From positions 124,001 to 188,000 of the forward strand of contig MWTB01000004.1 of assembly GCA_002050275.1 (NCBI GenBank): a stretch of DNA of 64,000 nucleotides, given 5' to 3'. The stretch comes from Anaerolineae bacterium UTCFX1. GTDB taxonomy: Bacteria > Chloroflexota > Anaerolineae > Anaerolineales > Villigracilaceae. The notes beneath the pieces are model-generated. The model had not been told where the DNA came from and made no database searches. It saw only the letters and a program-made list of their open reading frames with translations. Positions 16,127 to 26,695 of this stretch are shown here, piece by piece (position 1 is the first letter of the stretch; each line of letters starts with the position of its first letter). The translations under genes and the position numbers were made by a program.

Positions 16127-17008
16127 ATGGAAGACAAGATCATCTCCTACGGCGGACAAGCCGTCATTGAAGGCGTAATGATGCGCGGACAGAAAGCATT
16201 CGCGATCGCTATGCGCGCGCCTGACGGCGGCATCGTCGTTCACAAAGAAAATCTAGCGGCAATTTACCGCTCAAAAATCACGAAAGTTCCATTCCTGCGC
16301 GGCGTTATCATGCTTTGGGACGCGCTCGGTTTGGGGATGCGCGCGCTGACCATCGCCGCGAACACACAAACCGGCGAAGATGAAAAACTCGAAGGTCCCG
16401 CGCTTTACCTGACGCTCGCGCTCTCGCTAGCGATTGGAATCGGGCTTTTCATCCTATTGCCTGCCAGCATAGGCGGCGCAGCAGAGTATTACTTCGGCTG
16501 GCACAACCTCGCGCACAATTTGCTCGAAGGCTTGGCGAGGCTCGTCCTCCTCGTCGGCTATATTTGGGCGATCGGCTTCATGTCCGACGTCAAACGTCTA
16601 TTCGGATATCACGGCGCGGAGCATAAGACGATCAACGCTTACGAAGCAGGAGTAGACCTCACGCCGGAGAACGCAGCGAAATTTCCCTTGGAACATCCAC
16701 GCTGCGGCACCGCGTTCTTGCTGACCTTCGTTCTACTCTCCGTCCTTATCCATAGCCTGCTCGGCGATATGACTTTCTGGTGGCGACTCGCCAGCCGCGT
16801 CTTATTGATTCCCGTTATCGCAGGCATTGCCGTTGAGTATATCCGCTGGACGGCGAATCATTTGAATTCGCCTATTGTGCGCTTCCTCATCAAACCCAAT
16901 CTGGCGTTACAATCGTTGACTACACGCGAACCTGATACATCCATGTTAGAAGTAGCGATCGAATCGTTCAAGACGATGAGGATGGCGGAGCAAGAAGTTG
17001 CGACGTAG
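16127..17008 (+). CDS. DUF1385 membrane protein
   Basis: The start ISYGGQAVIEGVMMRGQKAFAIAMR is the signature of DUF1385 (YqhQ-like) proteins, whose biochemical role is not established. About four membrane helices lie in the middle and C-terminal parts, with the conserved segment RLFGYHGAEHKTINAYEAG between them. I chose the ATG at 16127, 293 residues, because AGGA precedes it and the upstream codons fall in a dispersed repeat; an in-frame ATG at 16091 also exists. It converges with a nuclease gene. Confidence 0.85.
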   Translation: MEDKIISYGGQAVIEGVMMRGQKAFAIAMRAPDGGIVVHKENLAAIYRSKITKVPFLRGVIMLWDALGLGMRALTIAANTQTGEDEKLEGPALYLTLALSLAIGIGLFILLPASIGGAAEYYFGWHNLAHNLLEGLARLVLLVGYIWAIGFMSDVKRLFGYHGAEHKTINAYEAGVDLTPENAAKFPLEHPRCGTAFLLTFVLLSVLIHSLLGDMTFWWRLASRVLLIPVIAGIAVEYIRWTANHLNSPIVRFLIKPNLALQSLTTREPDTSMLEVAIESFKTMRMAEQEVAT

Positions 17009-17109
17009 AGGGAGATGCGGTTAGCGGTCAACGAATAGCGGGCGGTTCGTGGAAAGTAGAAAGTTAACGTCATTGCGAACCGCGTAACAAACTCTCCTCG
17101 CAATAATAT

Positions 17110-17943
17110 TTAAAACGCGATCTCACCGATCTGCTCAAAGTCGAGGTTAAACGATTCGTCCGCTTCCAACTCCGCATCGGCTTCATCCGCTTTCCCCGCA
17201 TAAACGCCGCGCTCGCAATATGACCGATACGGGCAGTACAGACAACGGGCTTCATCATCCGTCAATGGGAAACCGTCCTGAGGTCGCTGAAGAGCGATTT
17301 GAATTTCATCGGCAAGTTTGAGAAGCGCGCTCCAGTCGCGTTCGTACTGCGCGGGCGTGTAGGCAAATCGCGCGGGGTCGTTGGGAAAGTCCGCGAACCA
17401 GTAGATCATCTCGATCTGTTCGGGTTCAAAAATATCGCCGCCATTAAGGCTTGCCCCCGCCTGAACCAATAGGGCGCGATAAACGCGCGTTTGCATCCGC
17501 GCGGCGAGCCATTCATTGCGCGGGCGCTTGCGGTAGGTCTTCCAATCATAGATAATCGCTTTATGTTCGCGCATTACAACGAGATCGTACTTCGCAAGCA
17601 AGCGGAAATTCCCAAGCGGCGCAGAAAGGGCAGATTCGGCATGAAGGTTTCCAAGGTCTTTAAGACCTTGAAGACTTGGGTCGGCTAGAAAATTATCCCA
17701 CCAGCGCTGAAGGTTCGGCGCATTCGCCAGTTTACCCACCCGCTCGCTTGAAATGCCCGTCAAATATTGCCGCACGAGCCGATGGAAAAATTCTCCTTCG
17801 CGCTGGCGCTGTTCGTTCTCCAGCGCAGGCTCTGACTCGATAGCAGGATAGGCAAGCCGATCCACATAACGAAGTTGAAAACGCCGTGGACAATCCACAT
17901 AATCCTGCAATGAAGATTGCGAAAGAGAAAACGGAACGGTCAT
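17110..17943 (-). CDS. PD-(D/E)XK nuclease family protein with iron-sulfur cysteines (RecB/Cas4-like)
   Basis: This 277-residue protein starts with SLSQSSLQDYVDCPRRFQLRYVDR, the usual first helix of RecB-type PD-(D/E)XK nucleases. The catalytic core follows in LVVMREHKAIIYDWKTYR, and the end has CLYCPYRSYC. Together with the first Cys this makes a four-Cys iron-sulfur set, as in AddB and Cas4. It probably acts in DNA repair. No cas genes or helicase neighbour is present. Residues 89-100 are encoded by a repeat-like palindromic DNA segment (see findings). Confidence 0.8.
   Translation of the reverse strand: MTVPFSLSQSSLQDYVDCPRRFQLRYVDRLAYPAIESEPALENEQRQREGEFFHRLVRQYLTGISSERVGKLANAPNLQRWWDNFLADPSLQGLKDLGNLHAESALSAPLGNFRLLAKYDLVVMREHKAIIYDWKTYRKRPRNEWLAARMQTRVYRALLVQAGASLNGGDIFEPEQIEMIYWFADFPNDPARFAYTPAQYERDWSALLKLADEIQIALQRPQDGFPLTDDEARCLYCPYRSYCERGVYAGKADEADAELEADESFNLDFEQIGEIAF
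17643..17679. repeat. in-frame palindromic repeat inside the PD-(D/E)XK nuclease gene
   Basis: AAGGTCTT and AAGACCTT pair as an inverted repeat, with CCAAG and CTTGG as imperfect outer arms. The DNA is unlike its surroundings and encodes the low-information segment LQGLKDLG. Confidence 0.45.
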
Positions 17944-17971
17944 AGAATCTGCAGAAGATTATAGCATTGTG

Positions 17972-20105
<2,134 letters not shown>

Positions 20106-20185
20106 AACAATTCTCCTCAATAAACCTCCCGAAGTTTACCATATTTTAATTCCGATGTCACACTCGCGGATGACGCAGGCTTCGT

Positions 20186-20214
20186 TTGACCCGCGCTTCT
20201 CTTCGTGTTAAACT
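20186..20214 (+). promoter_or_regulatory. sigma-A-type promoter placed directly before the 20229 gene
   Basis: TTGACC (20186-20191) and TAAACT (20209-20214) are 17 bases apart. The predicted transcription start is near 20221, which leaves only about 8 bases before the ATG at 20229 and excludes the upstream ATG at 20205 as the start. Confidence 0.6.
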
Positions 20215-20228
20215 TCCATGTTCGACTA

Positions 20229-20840
20229 ATGAAATTTCCTTTTTATCTCTCCTTCGTTATTCTGCTGTCGCTCACCGCACAAGATTCGCCTTCGGCGGCG
20301 ATCATCTCTCCCGCGGCGAATGATGCGTTGCGCGGCGAGGCCGCTATCGTTGGCTCGACAGATATGCCCGACTTTGCCTCCGCGCAACTGGATTTTGCAT
20401 ACGCCGCTAACAACGCCGATACCTGGTTCCCCCTCGCGACATTCTCTCTGCCTGCGCGTGAAACAACCCTTTACTTATGGGATACGACCTCCATCGCCGA
20501 CGGCGGTTATACATTGCGCTTGCGCGTCTTTCTCACGGATGGTTCGCTGCAAGAAGCGACCGTTCCTATTACGATCCAAAACGACACGCCTATCCCTTCC
20601 CCGACGCCCGTTTTTACCGCCGCACCCAGCCCCTTCGCCGACGCGCAGATCCCCACGCCGTTCTTCCTTGCCGCCTCGCCGACTCCTACTGAAGTCCCGC
20701 ACCCCACGCCAACTCCTCTGCCGCCTAACCCCATCTCTCTGACTCAGAACGCGATTCTCTCTTCCTTTGGGCGCGGAGCGCTCGTGATCCTTGGCTTGTT
20801 TATTCTCGCCTTCATCTTCCTCCGCCTCCGCAACAATTAA
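20229..20840 (+). CDS. secreted, membrane-anchored protein with Ig-like domain and Pro/Thr-rich linker
   Basis: I do not recognise a named family. The 203-residue protein has a signal peptide (KFPFYLSFVILLSLTAQDSPS), then a beta-rich domain of about 100 residues resembling an Ig-like fold (SPAANDALRGEAAIVGST...YTLRLRVFLTDGS). A Pro/Thr/Ser linker of about 50 residues follows, then a C-terminal membrane helix (RGALVILGLFILAFIFLRLRNN). It is probably displayed outside the membrane on a flexible stalk. The promoter predicts a nearly leaderless mRNA. pth follows 22 bases later. Confidence 0.75.
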   Translation: MKFPFYLSFVILLSLTAQDSPSAAIISPAANDALRGEAAIVGSTDMPDFASAQLDFAYAANNADTWFPLATFSLPARETTLYLWDTTSIADGGYTLRLRVFLTDGSLQEATVPITIQNDTPIPSPTPVFTAAPSPFADAQIPTPFFLAASPTPTEVPHPTPTPLPPNPISLTQNAILSSFGRGALVILGLFILAFIFLRLRNN

Positions 20841-20862
20841 CTTAAAACTTGGAACTTGACAC

Positions 20863-21447
20863 ATGACAATTGACACTTTCCTCCTCATCGGTCTCGGCAA
20901 CCCCGGGCGCGAATACGCTAACACGCGTCACAACTTCGGCTTCATGGCAATTGACCGCCTCGCCGTGCGACTCAACGCGCAAGGGATGAAAGTGCAATCG
21001 AAAGCCATCGTCACCAGCGCGATATATCAAGACCATAAACTCATCCTCGCCAAGCCGCAAACGTTCATGAACTTGTCGGGTCAATCCGTGCAGGGACTGG
21101 CTCACTTCTACAAGATTCCCAACGAAAACCTGATGATACTCTCCGACGATCTTGATCTGCCCTTCGGCACCATTCGCATCCGCGCCTCGGGCGGACCTGG
21201 CGGACAGCGCGGCTTGTCGTCCATTTTGGAGAAACTCGGCACGAAAGATGTCCCGCGCATGAGACTCGGTATCGGTCGCCCGCCTGGTCGCATGGACCCC
21301 GCCGACTACGTTCTGCAAAACTTCTCGCGCGATGATTTGAAATCCCTCTCCGAACTCCTCGACCGCGCCGCCGACGCCGCTCTCGAATTTGTGGTGAATG
21401 GTTTGAATGCCGCAATGAATAAATTTAATGGTGATGCAAGAGACTAG
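20863..21447 (+). CDS. pth: peptidyl-tRNA hydrolase
   Basis: Pth frees tRNA from prematurely released peptidyl-tRNA. The 194-residue protein starts with LIGLGNPGREYANTRHNFGF, which holds the conserved Asn and catalytic His. It continues with LAKPQTFMNLSG, LMILSDDLDLPFG and IRASGGPGGQRGL, all family signatures. The DNA around the start (20842-20885) is a string of ACTTGACA-like units of the dispersed repeat type found elsewhere in the window, so the first codons may be repeat-derived. Confidence 0.95.
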   Translation: MTIDTFLLIGLGNPGREYANTRHNFGFMAIDRLAVRLNAQGMKVQSKAIVTSAIYQDHKLILAKPQTFMNLSGQSVQGLAHFYKIPNENLMILSDDLDLPFGTIRIRASGGPGGQRGLSSILEKLGTKDVPRMRLGIGRPPGRMDPADYVLQNFSRDDLKSLSELLDRAADAALEFVVNGLNAAMNKFNGDARD

Positions 21448-21489
21448 AGACTAGATGACTAGAGACTAGTTCGAGATCACTGCGACAAT

Positions 21490-21562
21490 AATCCCGAAGG
21501 GATGAAACGATTGTAGACTCCGCGCACCCGTACCCCAAATCCCGAAGGGATGACATGATTGC
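21490..21562. repeat. two copies of a CCCGAAGGGATGA repeat upstream of mfd
   Basis: AATCCCGAAGGGATGA followed by three bases and GATTG occurs at 21490-21513 and again at about 21538-21562. Two related GC-rich hairpins (CCCTTCGGGG near 21578 and CTCCTTCGGAG near 21627) follow. A tandem GAGACTAG motif lies at 21439-21470. This fills the 210-base gap between pth and mfd; I see no gene in it. Confidence 0.6.
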
Positions 21563-21656
21563 ATTGAAATTATGACACCCCTTCGGGGTTGAAAACAACC
21601 TTCCGCAAAATCTATAGTCATTTCACTCCTTCGGAGTTGCTTGTAATAGCGTATTT

Positions 21657-24600
21657 ATGGAATTGATTCTCAATAACATTCGCTCTCTTCCTCAATATCA
21701 GAACCTCCTGTCCCAACTCAAAGCGGGAAAACAGATCGCTGGGCTGGGGTTGCCGCGCGCCGCGCGGTTGCCTGTCCTTGCGGCGTTGCTCGAAGATATG
21801 AAGCAACCGATCCTCTTCATCACCGACCGCGCCGACCATGCGCTTTCGATGTTCGATGAGTTGGGATTTTGGGTCAAGTCGCCGCGTTATCATTTTGCGG
21901 AACCGAATCCGCTGTTTTATGAACAAGCCGCATGGGGCGTGACTACTCGCCGCGACCGCTTGCAAGCGTTGACAACACTTTCCACTTTCCACTTACCATT
22001 TACTCAAAAGCCCGAATCACCTCCAGTTATTATCACCTCCGTTCGCTCGTTGATGACGCGCACCATGCCGCGACGAGAATTCCTCAAGGCGTGCAAAAAA
22101 TTATCGGTCAATCAATCCATTCAACCTGATACGCTGTTGCGGAGTTGGGCAGAGATCGGCTATCAGCGCGTCAACACCGTGCTTGAGCCTGGACAATTCT
22201 CCAGCAGGGGAGGGATTCTCGACATCTGGGCAACCGCCGAGACGATGCCCGTCCGCTTGGATTTCTTCAGCGACGAGATCGAAACGATTCGCAAGTTCGA
22301 CCCTGCCTCACAACGAACAATTGAGAAATTGGATTCGGTCCTCGTTACACCTGCGCGGGAATATCTTTCCGTTGGCGAACATGAAACTGAATTATCCGAA
22401 TTCCATATTCCTCTACTTCACTCGCAACCCGCGACACTGCTCGATTACCTCCCTCAAAAAGCCGTTGTGTTGATTGACGATCTGTCCATCATCGAATCGA
22501 TGGCGGAGGAGATCGAAGCGCAGGCGGTCAAGTTTAGGCAGGATAGTATCGCGGAAGAAACATTGTCCGCTGATTTTCCGTTGCCGTATGTTCCGTGGTC
22601 TGAGTTGCATGATGGCGTGCAGGGTGGTTTGGTAGAGTTTGGGTATTCGGGGGGAGAGAGATTGGAGATTAGAGAATTAGAGAATTCTTTGGCGTCGTGT
22701 TTCGGGCATGATGAGAGGTTTGGGGGGCGGCTAAAGCCGTTTATCGAGTACACAGCCTCACTCGTGGAAAGAGGCGAGAGCGTCATTGTCGTCTCGCGTC
22801 AATCCCCGCGTCTGCAAGAGCTTTGGCTTGAATCCGATACTCGTAAATCCGAAATCGAAAATCCAAAATTCGTCGAGTCCTCTTTATCCGAAGGATTCAT
22901 CCTCAATCTCCAATCTCCAGTCTCCAATCTCCAGTCTCCAATTACCAATTACCAATCTCTCCACCTCATCACCGACTCCGAAGTCTTCGGCTGGGAACGC
23001 CCTCAACCGCGCACGCGCCAGCGTCCCGCCGCTGAGACTCCCGAATCGGTGTATGCGGATTTGAATGTGGGCGATTACGTGGTGCATATTGATCACGGCG
23101 TTGGGCGCTTCGGCGGATTGGTGACGCGCGAACTGGATAACCACGCGCGCGAATTTCTCGCAGTGGAATATGACGGCGGCGGGCAGTTGTATGTGCCTGT
23201 GCATCAAGCGGATCGGCTCACGCGTTATGTTGGCGCGGAGGGCGCGATGCCCGCGTTGGATCGTTTGGGCGGGCAGGAGTGGCACGAGAAAAAAGGACGC
23301 GTCAAAGCGGCGGTGTTGGAAGTGGCGCAGGATATGTTGGATTTGTATGCGCGGCGAAATGTGGCGTTGGGATATTCTTTCAAGCCCGATACCGCGTGGC
23401 AAAAAGAGTTGGAAGATTCGTTTCCGTATGTGGAGACCGACGATCAAGTGCGCGCGTTGAACGACATCAAGCGCGACATGGAATCGGCGCGTCCGATGGA
23501 TCGTTTGTTGTGCGGCGACGTGGGCTACGGCAAAACGGAGGTCGCGTTACGCGCCGCGTTCAAAGCCGTGATGGACGGCAAGCAAGTTGCGATCCTTGTG
23601 CCAACAACGGTACTGGCGCAACAACATTACGAAACATTTTTACAACGACTCGCCGCGTTCCCTATAAAAGTGGAAATGCTTTCGCGTTTTAGAACTCCGC
23701 GCGAACAGACGACAATTTTGCACGGACTTGCCATCGGCGAAATTGACATCGTCATCGGCACGCATCGTTTGATCTCTGGCGATGTGCAATTCAAAGAACT
23801 TGGCTTGGTGGTCATTGATGAAGAACAACGCTTCGGCGTCACGCACAAAGAGCATCTCAAAAAACTTCGCACCGAAGTGGATGTGTTGACTCTCACCGCC
23901 ACGCCGATTCCCCGAACCCTCTACATGGCGCTCACGGGCGTGCGCGATATTTCGAATCTCAACACGCCGCCCGAGGAACGCTTACCCATCGTCACGCATG
24001 TCGGTCCGTATTCGCCGAAACTTGTGCGACAGGCGATCCTGCGCGAACTCGAACGCGGCGGACAAATTTTCTTTGTGCATAACCGCGTCCAAACTATTGA
24101 CGCGATGAAGGCGCATCTCAATCAACTCGTCCCCGAAGCGAACGTGGACATCGGTCACGGGCAGATGCCAGAGAATCAACTTTCGGATGTGATGCACCGC
24201 TTCAACAACGGCGACACAGATATTTTGCTCTCAACGACAATTATCGAATCTGGATTGGACATCCCCAACGCGAACACTCTCATCGTGGATCGCGCCGACA
24301 CCTTCGGGCTTGCTCAACTCTATCAACTGCGCGGTCGTGTTGGACGTGGAGCTGCGCGCGCCTACTCCTACTTTTTTCGCCACAACAAGCTGACCCCCAC
24401 CGTAGACGGTCAACAGCGGCTCGAGGTCATTGCCGAAAACACGCAACTCGGCGCGGGCTATTCGATCGCGATGCGCGACCTCGAAATTCGCGGCGCGGGC
24501 GAACTGCTCGGCACGCGTCAATCGGGACACATCCAAGCGGTTGGGTTTCATTTGTACACGAGGTTGTTGGCGGATGCCGTCCGACGTTTAAGGTTGGCAG

Positions 24601-25082
24601 GTTCCATGTTGAAAGTTGAAAGCCCTGCTCTGCAACCTTCCAACCTTCAAACTTTCAACTTGCAACCGATGTCAATGCCCGTCAACGTTGACCTTCCTCT
24701 CGCCGTCGGAATCCCCGCCGAGTACATCCCCGATCAAGATTTGCGCTTGCGTCTGTATCGCCGAATTGCAGACTTGCGCGACGAAACCGAGATTGATGCG
24801 CTCGCATCCGAGTTCAAAGATCGCTTTGGCGAATTACCCGAAATGACCGCGAATCTGTTTTACCAAATGCGCGTCAAATTACGGGCAGAGAAGGCGGGAC
24901 TATCCTCCATCAACTGGGAAAGCGGACAGATCGTCTTGCGGTATCCAACTCCTGCCAATGGGACAGAACCCAAACGCCTCGCCGATCTAGGCGCGGGGAT
25001 ACGAGGAGGCAAGTCCGCGTATTGGTGTTTGTTTGGAGAGCAGTGGGAGGGGAAGTTGTTGGAGGTGTTGGGGAGACTTTAA
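21657..25082 (+). CDS. mfd: transcription-repair coupling factor Mfd
   Basis: Mfd removes stalled RNA polymerase and recruits nucleotide excision repair. The 1141-residue protein has an N-terminal UvrB-like part, the RNA polymerase-interacting domain (VGDYVVHIDHGVGRFGGL), and superfamily 2 helicase motifs: Walker A CGDVGYGKTEVALRAA, the DEEQ box VVIDEEQRFGV and TLTATPIPRTLYMAL. The TRG domain follows (LYQLRGRVGRG), then the C-terminal domain. Four segments look like in-frame inserted repeats: residues about 105-116, 334-345, 396-435 and 978-1004. They fall in linkers, and the overall length is still normal. Confidence 0.95.
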   Translation: MELILNNIRSLPQYQNLLSQLKAGKQIAGLGLPRAARLPVLAALLEDMKQPILFITDRADHALSMFDELGFWVKSPRYHFAEPNPLFYEQAAWGVTTRRDRLQALTTLSTFHLPFTQKPESPPVIITSVRSLMTRTMPRREFLKACKKLSVNQSIQPDTLLRSWAEIGYQRVNTVLEPGQFSSRGGILDIWATAETMPVRLDFFSDEIETIRKFDPASQRTIEKLDSVLVTPAREYLSVGEHETELSEFHIPLLHSQPATLLDYLPQKAVVLIDDLSIIESMAEEIEAQAVKFRQDSIAEETLSADFPLPYVPWSELHDGVQGGLVEFGYSGGERLEIRELENSLASCFGHDERFGGRLKPFIEYTASLVERGESVIVVSRQSPRLQELWLESDTRKSEIENPKFVESSLSEGFILNLQSPVSNLQSPITNYQSLHLITDSEVFGWERPQPRTRQRPAAETPESVYADLNVGDYVVHIDHGVGRFGGLVTRELDNHAREFLAVEYDGGGQLYVPVHQADRLTRYVGAEGAMPALDRLGGQEWHEKKGRVKAAVLEVAQDMLDLYARRNVALGYSFKPDTAWQKELEDSFPYVETDDQVRALNDIKRDMESARPMDRLLCGDVGYGKTEVALRAAFKAVMDGKQVAILVPTTVLAQQHYETFLQRLAAFPIKVEMLSRFRTPREQTTILHGLAIGEIDIVIGTHRLISGDVQFKELGLVVIDEEQRFGVTHKEHLKKLRTEVDVLTLTATPIPRTLYMALTGVRDISNLNTPPEERLPIVTHVGPYSPKLVRQAILRELERGGQIFFVHNRVQTIDAMKAHLNQLVPEANVDIGHGQMPENQLSDVMHRFNNGDTDILLSTTIIESGLDIPNANTLIVDRADTFGLAQLYQLRGRVGRGAARAYSYFFRHNKLTPTVDGQQRLEVIAENTQLGAGYSIAMRDLEIRGAGELLGTRQSGHIQAVGFHLYTRLLADAVRRLRLAGSMLKVESPALQPSNLQTFNLQPMSMPVNVDLPLAVGIPAEYIPDQDLRLRLYRRIADLRDETEIDALASEFKDRFGELPEMTANLFYQMRVKLRAEKAGLSSINWESGQIVLRYPTPANGTEPKRLADLGAGIRGGKSAYWCLFGEQWEGKLLEVLGRL
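21971..22005. repeat. low-complexity repeat inside mfd (segment a)
   Basis: The bases form CACTTTCCACTTTCCACTTA-type units encoding STFHLPFT. Similar AAGTGGAAAGT units occur at 17050 and 58960. Confidence 0.45.
22657..22690. repeat. low-complexity repeat inside mfd (segment b)
   Basis: GAGATTGGAGATTAGAGAATTAGAGAATT-type units encode ERLEIRELENS, a peptide not expected in this region of Mfd. Confidence 0.45.
22843..22960. repeat. low-complexity repeat inside mfd (segment c)
   Basis: Here AAATCCGAAATCGAAAATCC units are followed by six related CTCCAATCTCCAGT / ATTACCA units. They encode the repetitive peptide LQSPVSNLQSPITNYQS. It is the clearest insert in the gene. Confidence 0.7.
24590..24668. 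repeat. low-complexity inverted repeat inside mfd (segment d)
   Basis: AAGGTTGGCAGG and GTTGAAAGTTGAAAG on one side, and CAACCTTCCAACCTTC and AAACTTTCAACTTG on the other, form a long imperfect inverted repeat. It encodes VESPALQPSNLQTFNLQP just before the C-terminal domain. Confidence 0.65.
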
Positions 25083-25174
25083 TAATTAGCCGTAGAGAAA
25101 ATACAGCCCCGCTTGAATTTCCAAGTTCAATTCTCCCTGTGGATATGTCTAGTTTGCGAGAGTTTATGATCAAC

Positions 25175-25804
25175 TCAATGTAAAGAAAGTGTAACCTTTT
25201 TCTTGGAGGCGCCAATGAGAAATCCAGAAATTATAGCTAACCCCCCAATGACCATAGCGTCAAATGCCGCCCCCATATTAAAATTAAGGTAACCGATAGT
25301 TGGATTTTGTTCGTCTGGCAATATGCGGAAATCCACAAAATCAGGGCTTATTGCTACATTCAAGGTGAGAGCTACTAAGTATATGAAGGGCATTATCAAT
25401 AACCCAATAATTATTGTGGGAATTATAATGCGACGAATGTCTGCTTTTTCAAAGAAAAGCTTTGTTGAGATTAAGTAACTGATGAAAAAGAAAACGGGGC
25501 AGACAAGAGCAACGTCTAAAGAATCAATAAATAAGTAATCAATAGCCGTGCCTGACAACCAATTTCCGAGAAATGCAATAGCGAAAAATACTGGGATGGA
25601 CAATAAGAAAAGAATTATAGTGCTCAATGAAAAGTACGCGCTAACAAGATTTTCGTCCTTTTCTTGCTTATCCTCAGATACTTTTTTGCCTGTCCGTTTT
25701 CGCTCAATCCGAGCAACACGAACAGCATAATATCCCGCGACCACTGATGTAATAACTGAAGTTATAGAGCCAAGAAGCGCAATTAGAATTTGGTAACTCT
25801 CCAT
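25175..25804 (-). CDS. AT-rich membrane protein of unknown function
   Basis: I do not recognise this 209-residue protein. It has about five hydrophobic helices, the first at residues 5-27, a charged loop (RIERKRTGKKVSEDKQEKDEN, residues about 33-53) and further helices at about 57-80, 87-112, 127-150 and 178-198. Its bases and codons are clearly more AT-rich than those of neighbouring genes, a sign of recent transfer. GGAG lies 6 bases before the ATG. It stands alone between mfd and the nucleotidyltransferase patch. Confidence 0.6.
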   Translation of the reverse strand: MESYQILIALLGSITSVITSVVAGYYAVRVARIERKRTGKKVSEDKQEKDENLVSAYFSLSTIILFLLSIPVFFAIAFLGNWLSGTAIDYLFIDSLDVALVCPVFFFISYLISTKLFFEKADIRRIIIPTIIIGLLIMPFIYLVALTLNVAISPDFVDFRILPDEQNPTIGYLNFNMGAAFDAMVIGGLAIISGFLIGASKKKVTLSLH

Positions 25805-25983
25805 GATAACTCCACCGCAAAATGAGATTAGGTGGGAAGATTATAGTACTAACTTCCTTGTTCTTCAACTCTTTTGTGCGTGAGTCGAATTACACTGTTT
25901 GCTTCCTCACAACGTCCCATCCCTCATCTTCCCGTCTTGTTCCCCAGCGAACGAACATCCTGAATCGGCTATAAACTTACGTT

Positions 25984-26054
25984 CATTCTACATCTTCACC
26001 GCCCGCGTGGCAATGTAATTGGGATGATATTTTGCCAGCGGCGAATCGGACATC
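25984..26054. repeat. 71-bp direct repeat, copy 1 (after the nucleotidyltransferase gene)
   Basis: It matches 26696-26766 at 67 of 71 bases. On the minus strand both copies encode the same 21-residue peptide, and all four differences are synonymous. Confidence 0.9.
25988..26053 (-). CDS. possible 21-residue peptide ORF, copy 1 (or remnant of a gene's 3' end)
   Basis: The ORF runs from ATG to TAG and ends SPLAKYHPNYIATRAVKM. Its ATG begins one base after the stop codon of the nucleotidyltransferase gene (TAA-G-ATG). Identical protein but different codons in the second copy suggest it is, or recently was, translated. It could be a small gene, or the 3' end of a longer gene that was duplicated and lost. 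I do not recognise the peptide. Confidence 0.35.
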   Translation of the reverse strand: MSDSPLAKYHPNYIATRAVKM

Positions 26055-26687
26055 TTACTCGGATTCGTTTTGCGTGCCCGTCTGCGCGCTGTGCCACAGC
26101 ATTTGAAAGGTTTCTCGCACCGATTCGTCCAATGATTCGGCAAGTTCAACGGGCAATTTCAATGTCGCGACCAAATCCTGCACGTCTGCCAAGTCGCGCA
26201 GGCGGTGCGGAGCGCTCATCCCCGAAGCCAATTTTAATTCGATCAGTTTTTCGATGGGAATGATGCGCATCCCGCCGCGTTCGGTAAAAACTCTGGCAGG
26301 GTCAGGAAATGCCACAGGTTTGGGTTTGCCGTCACCAGGATAATCCCCCGTAACTAAAATTTCGATCCGCACTTGTGTTTCAGCATCTCGAAATGTCTTT
26401 TGCGCGCCCGAAAATGCCAGCACGTATCCGCGCCCCTCAAATTTTTCTTTGAACGCTTCCAGCCCTTCACGGGTCATCAAAATGTCCACATCTTGCGTCA
26501 TGCGCACAAATCCATGCGCCGCCAATGCCAACCCGCCGACTAGCGCGTACGGGATATTTGCCTCCCCCAAACGACGCGTCAGGTTCTGCAACGTGGTGAA
26601 AACGTCTCCGCGTGTCATATAGTATTTGCTCGCTTCCTCGAGGAGCGCGAGATAATTGTCTTGCAAACGCGCTTCATAGGTAGTCAT
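26055..26687 (-). CDS. nucleotidyltransferase family protein (AbiEii/MNT-like)
   Basis: The 210-residue protein has the core of the polymerase-beta nucleotidyltransferase fold: YALVGGLALAAHG followed by RMTQDVDILM (residues about 47-72), that is, the GG helix turn and the DxD metal pair. A later segment, IPIEKLIELKLASGMSAPHRLRDLADVQDL, is typical of AbiEii/DUF6036-type proteins. Relatives act as toxins or NMP-transferases in toxin-antitoxin and phage-defence pairs, but no antitoxin gene is next to it. It lies precisely between two 71-bp direct repeats, 9 bases after one peptide ORF and 1 base before the other. Confidence 0.75.
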   Translation of the reverse strand: MTTYEARLQDNYLALLEEASKYYMTRGDVFTTLQNLTRRLGEANIPYALVGGLALAAHGFVRMTQDVDILMTREGLEAFKEKFEGRGYVLAFSGAQKTFRDAETQVRIEILVTGDYPGDGKPKPVAFPDPARVFTERGGMRIIPIEKLIELKLASGMSAPHRLRDLADVQDLVATLKLPVELAESLDESVRETFQMLWHSAQTGTQNESE

Positions 26688-26695
26688 AGTTAATC

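Noticed and set aside
17110-17943. Cas4
   Set aside because: The fold and Fe-S cysteines are shared with many RecB-type nucleases, and there is no CRISPR locus.
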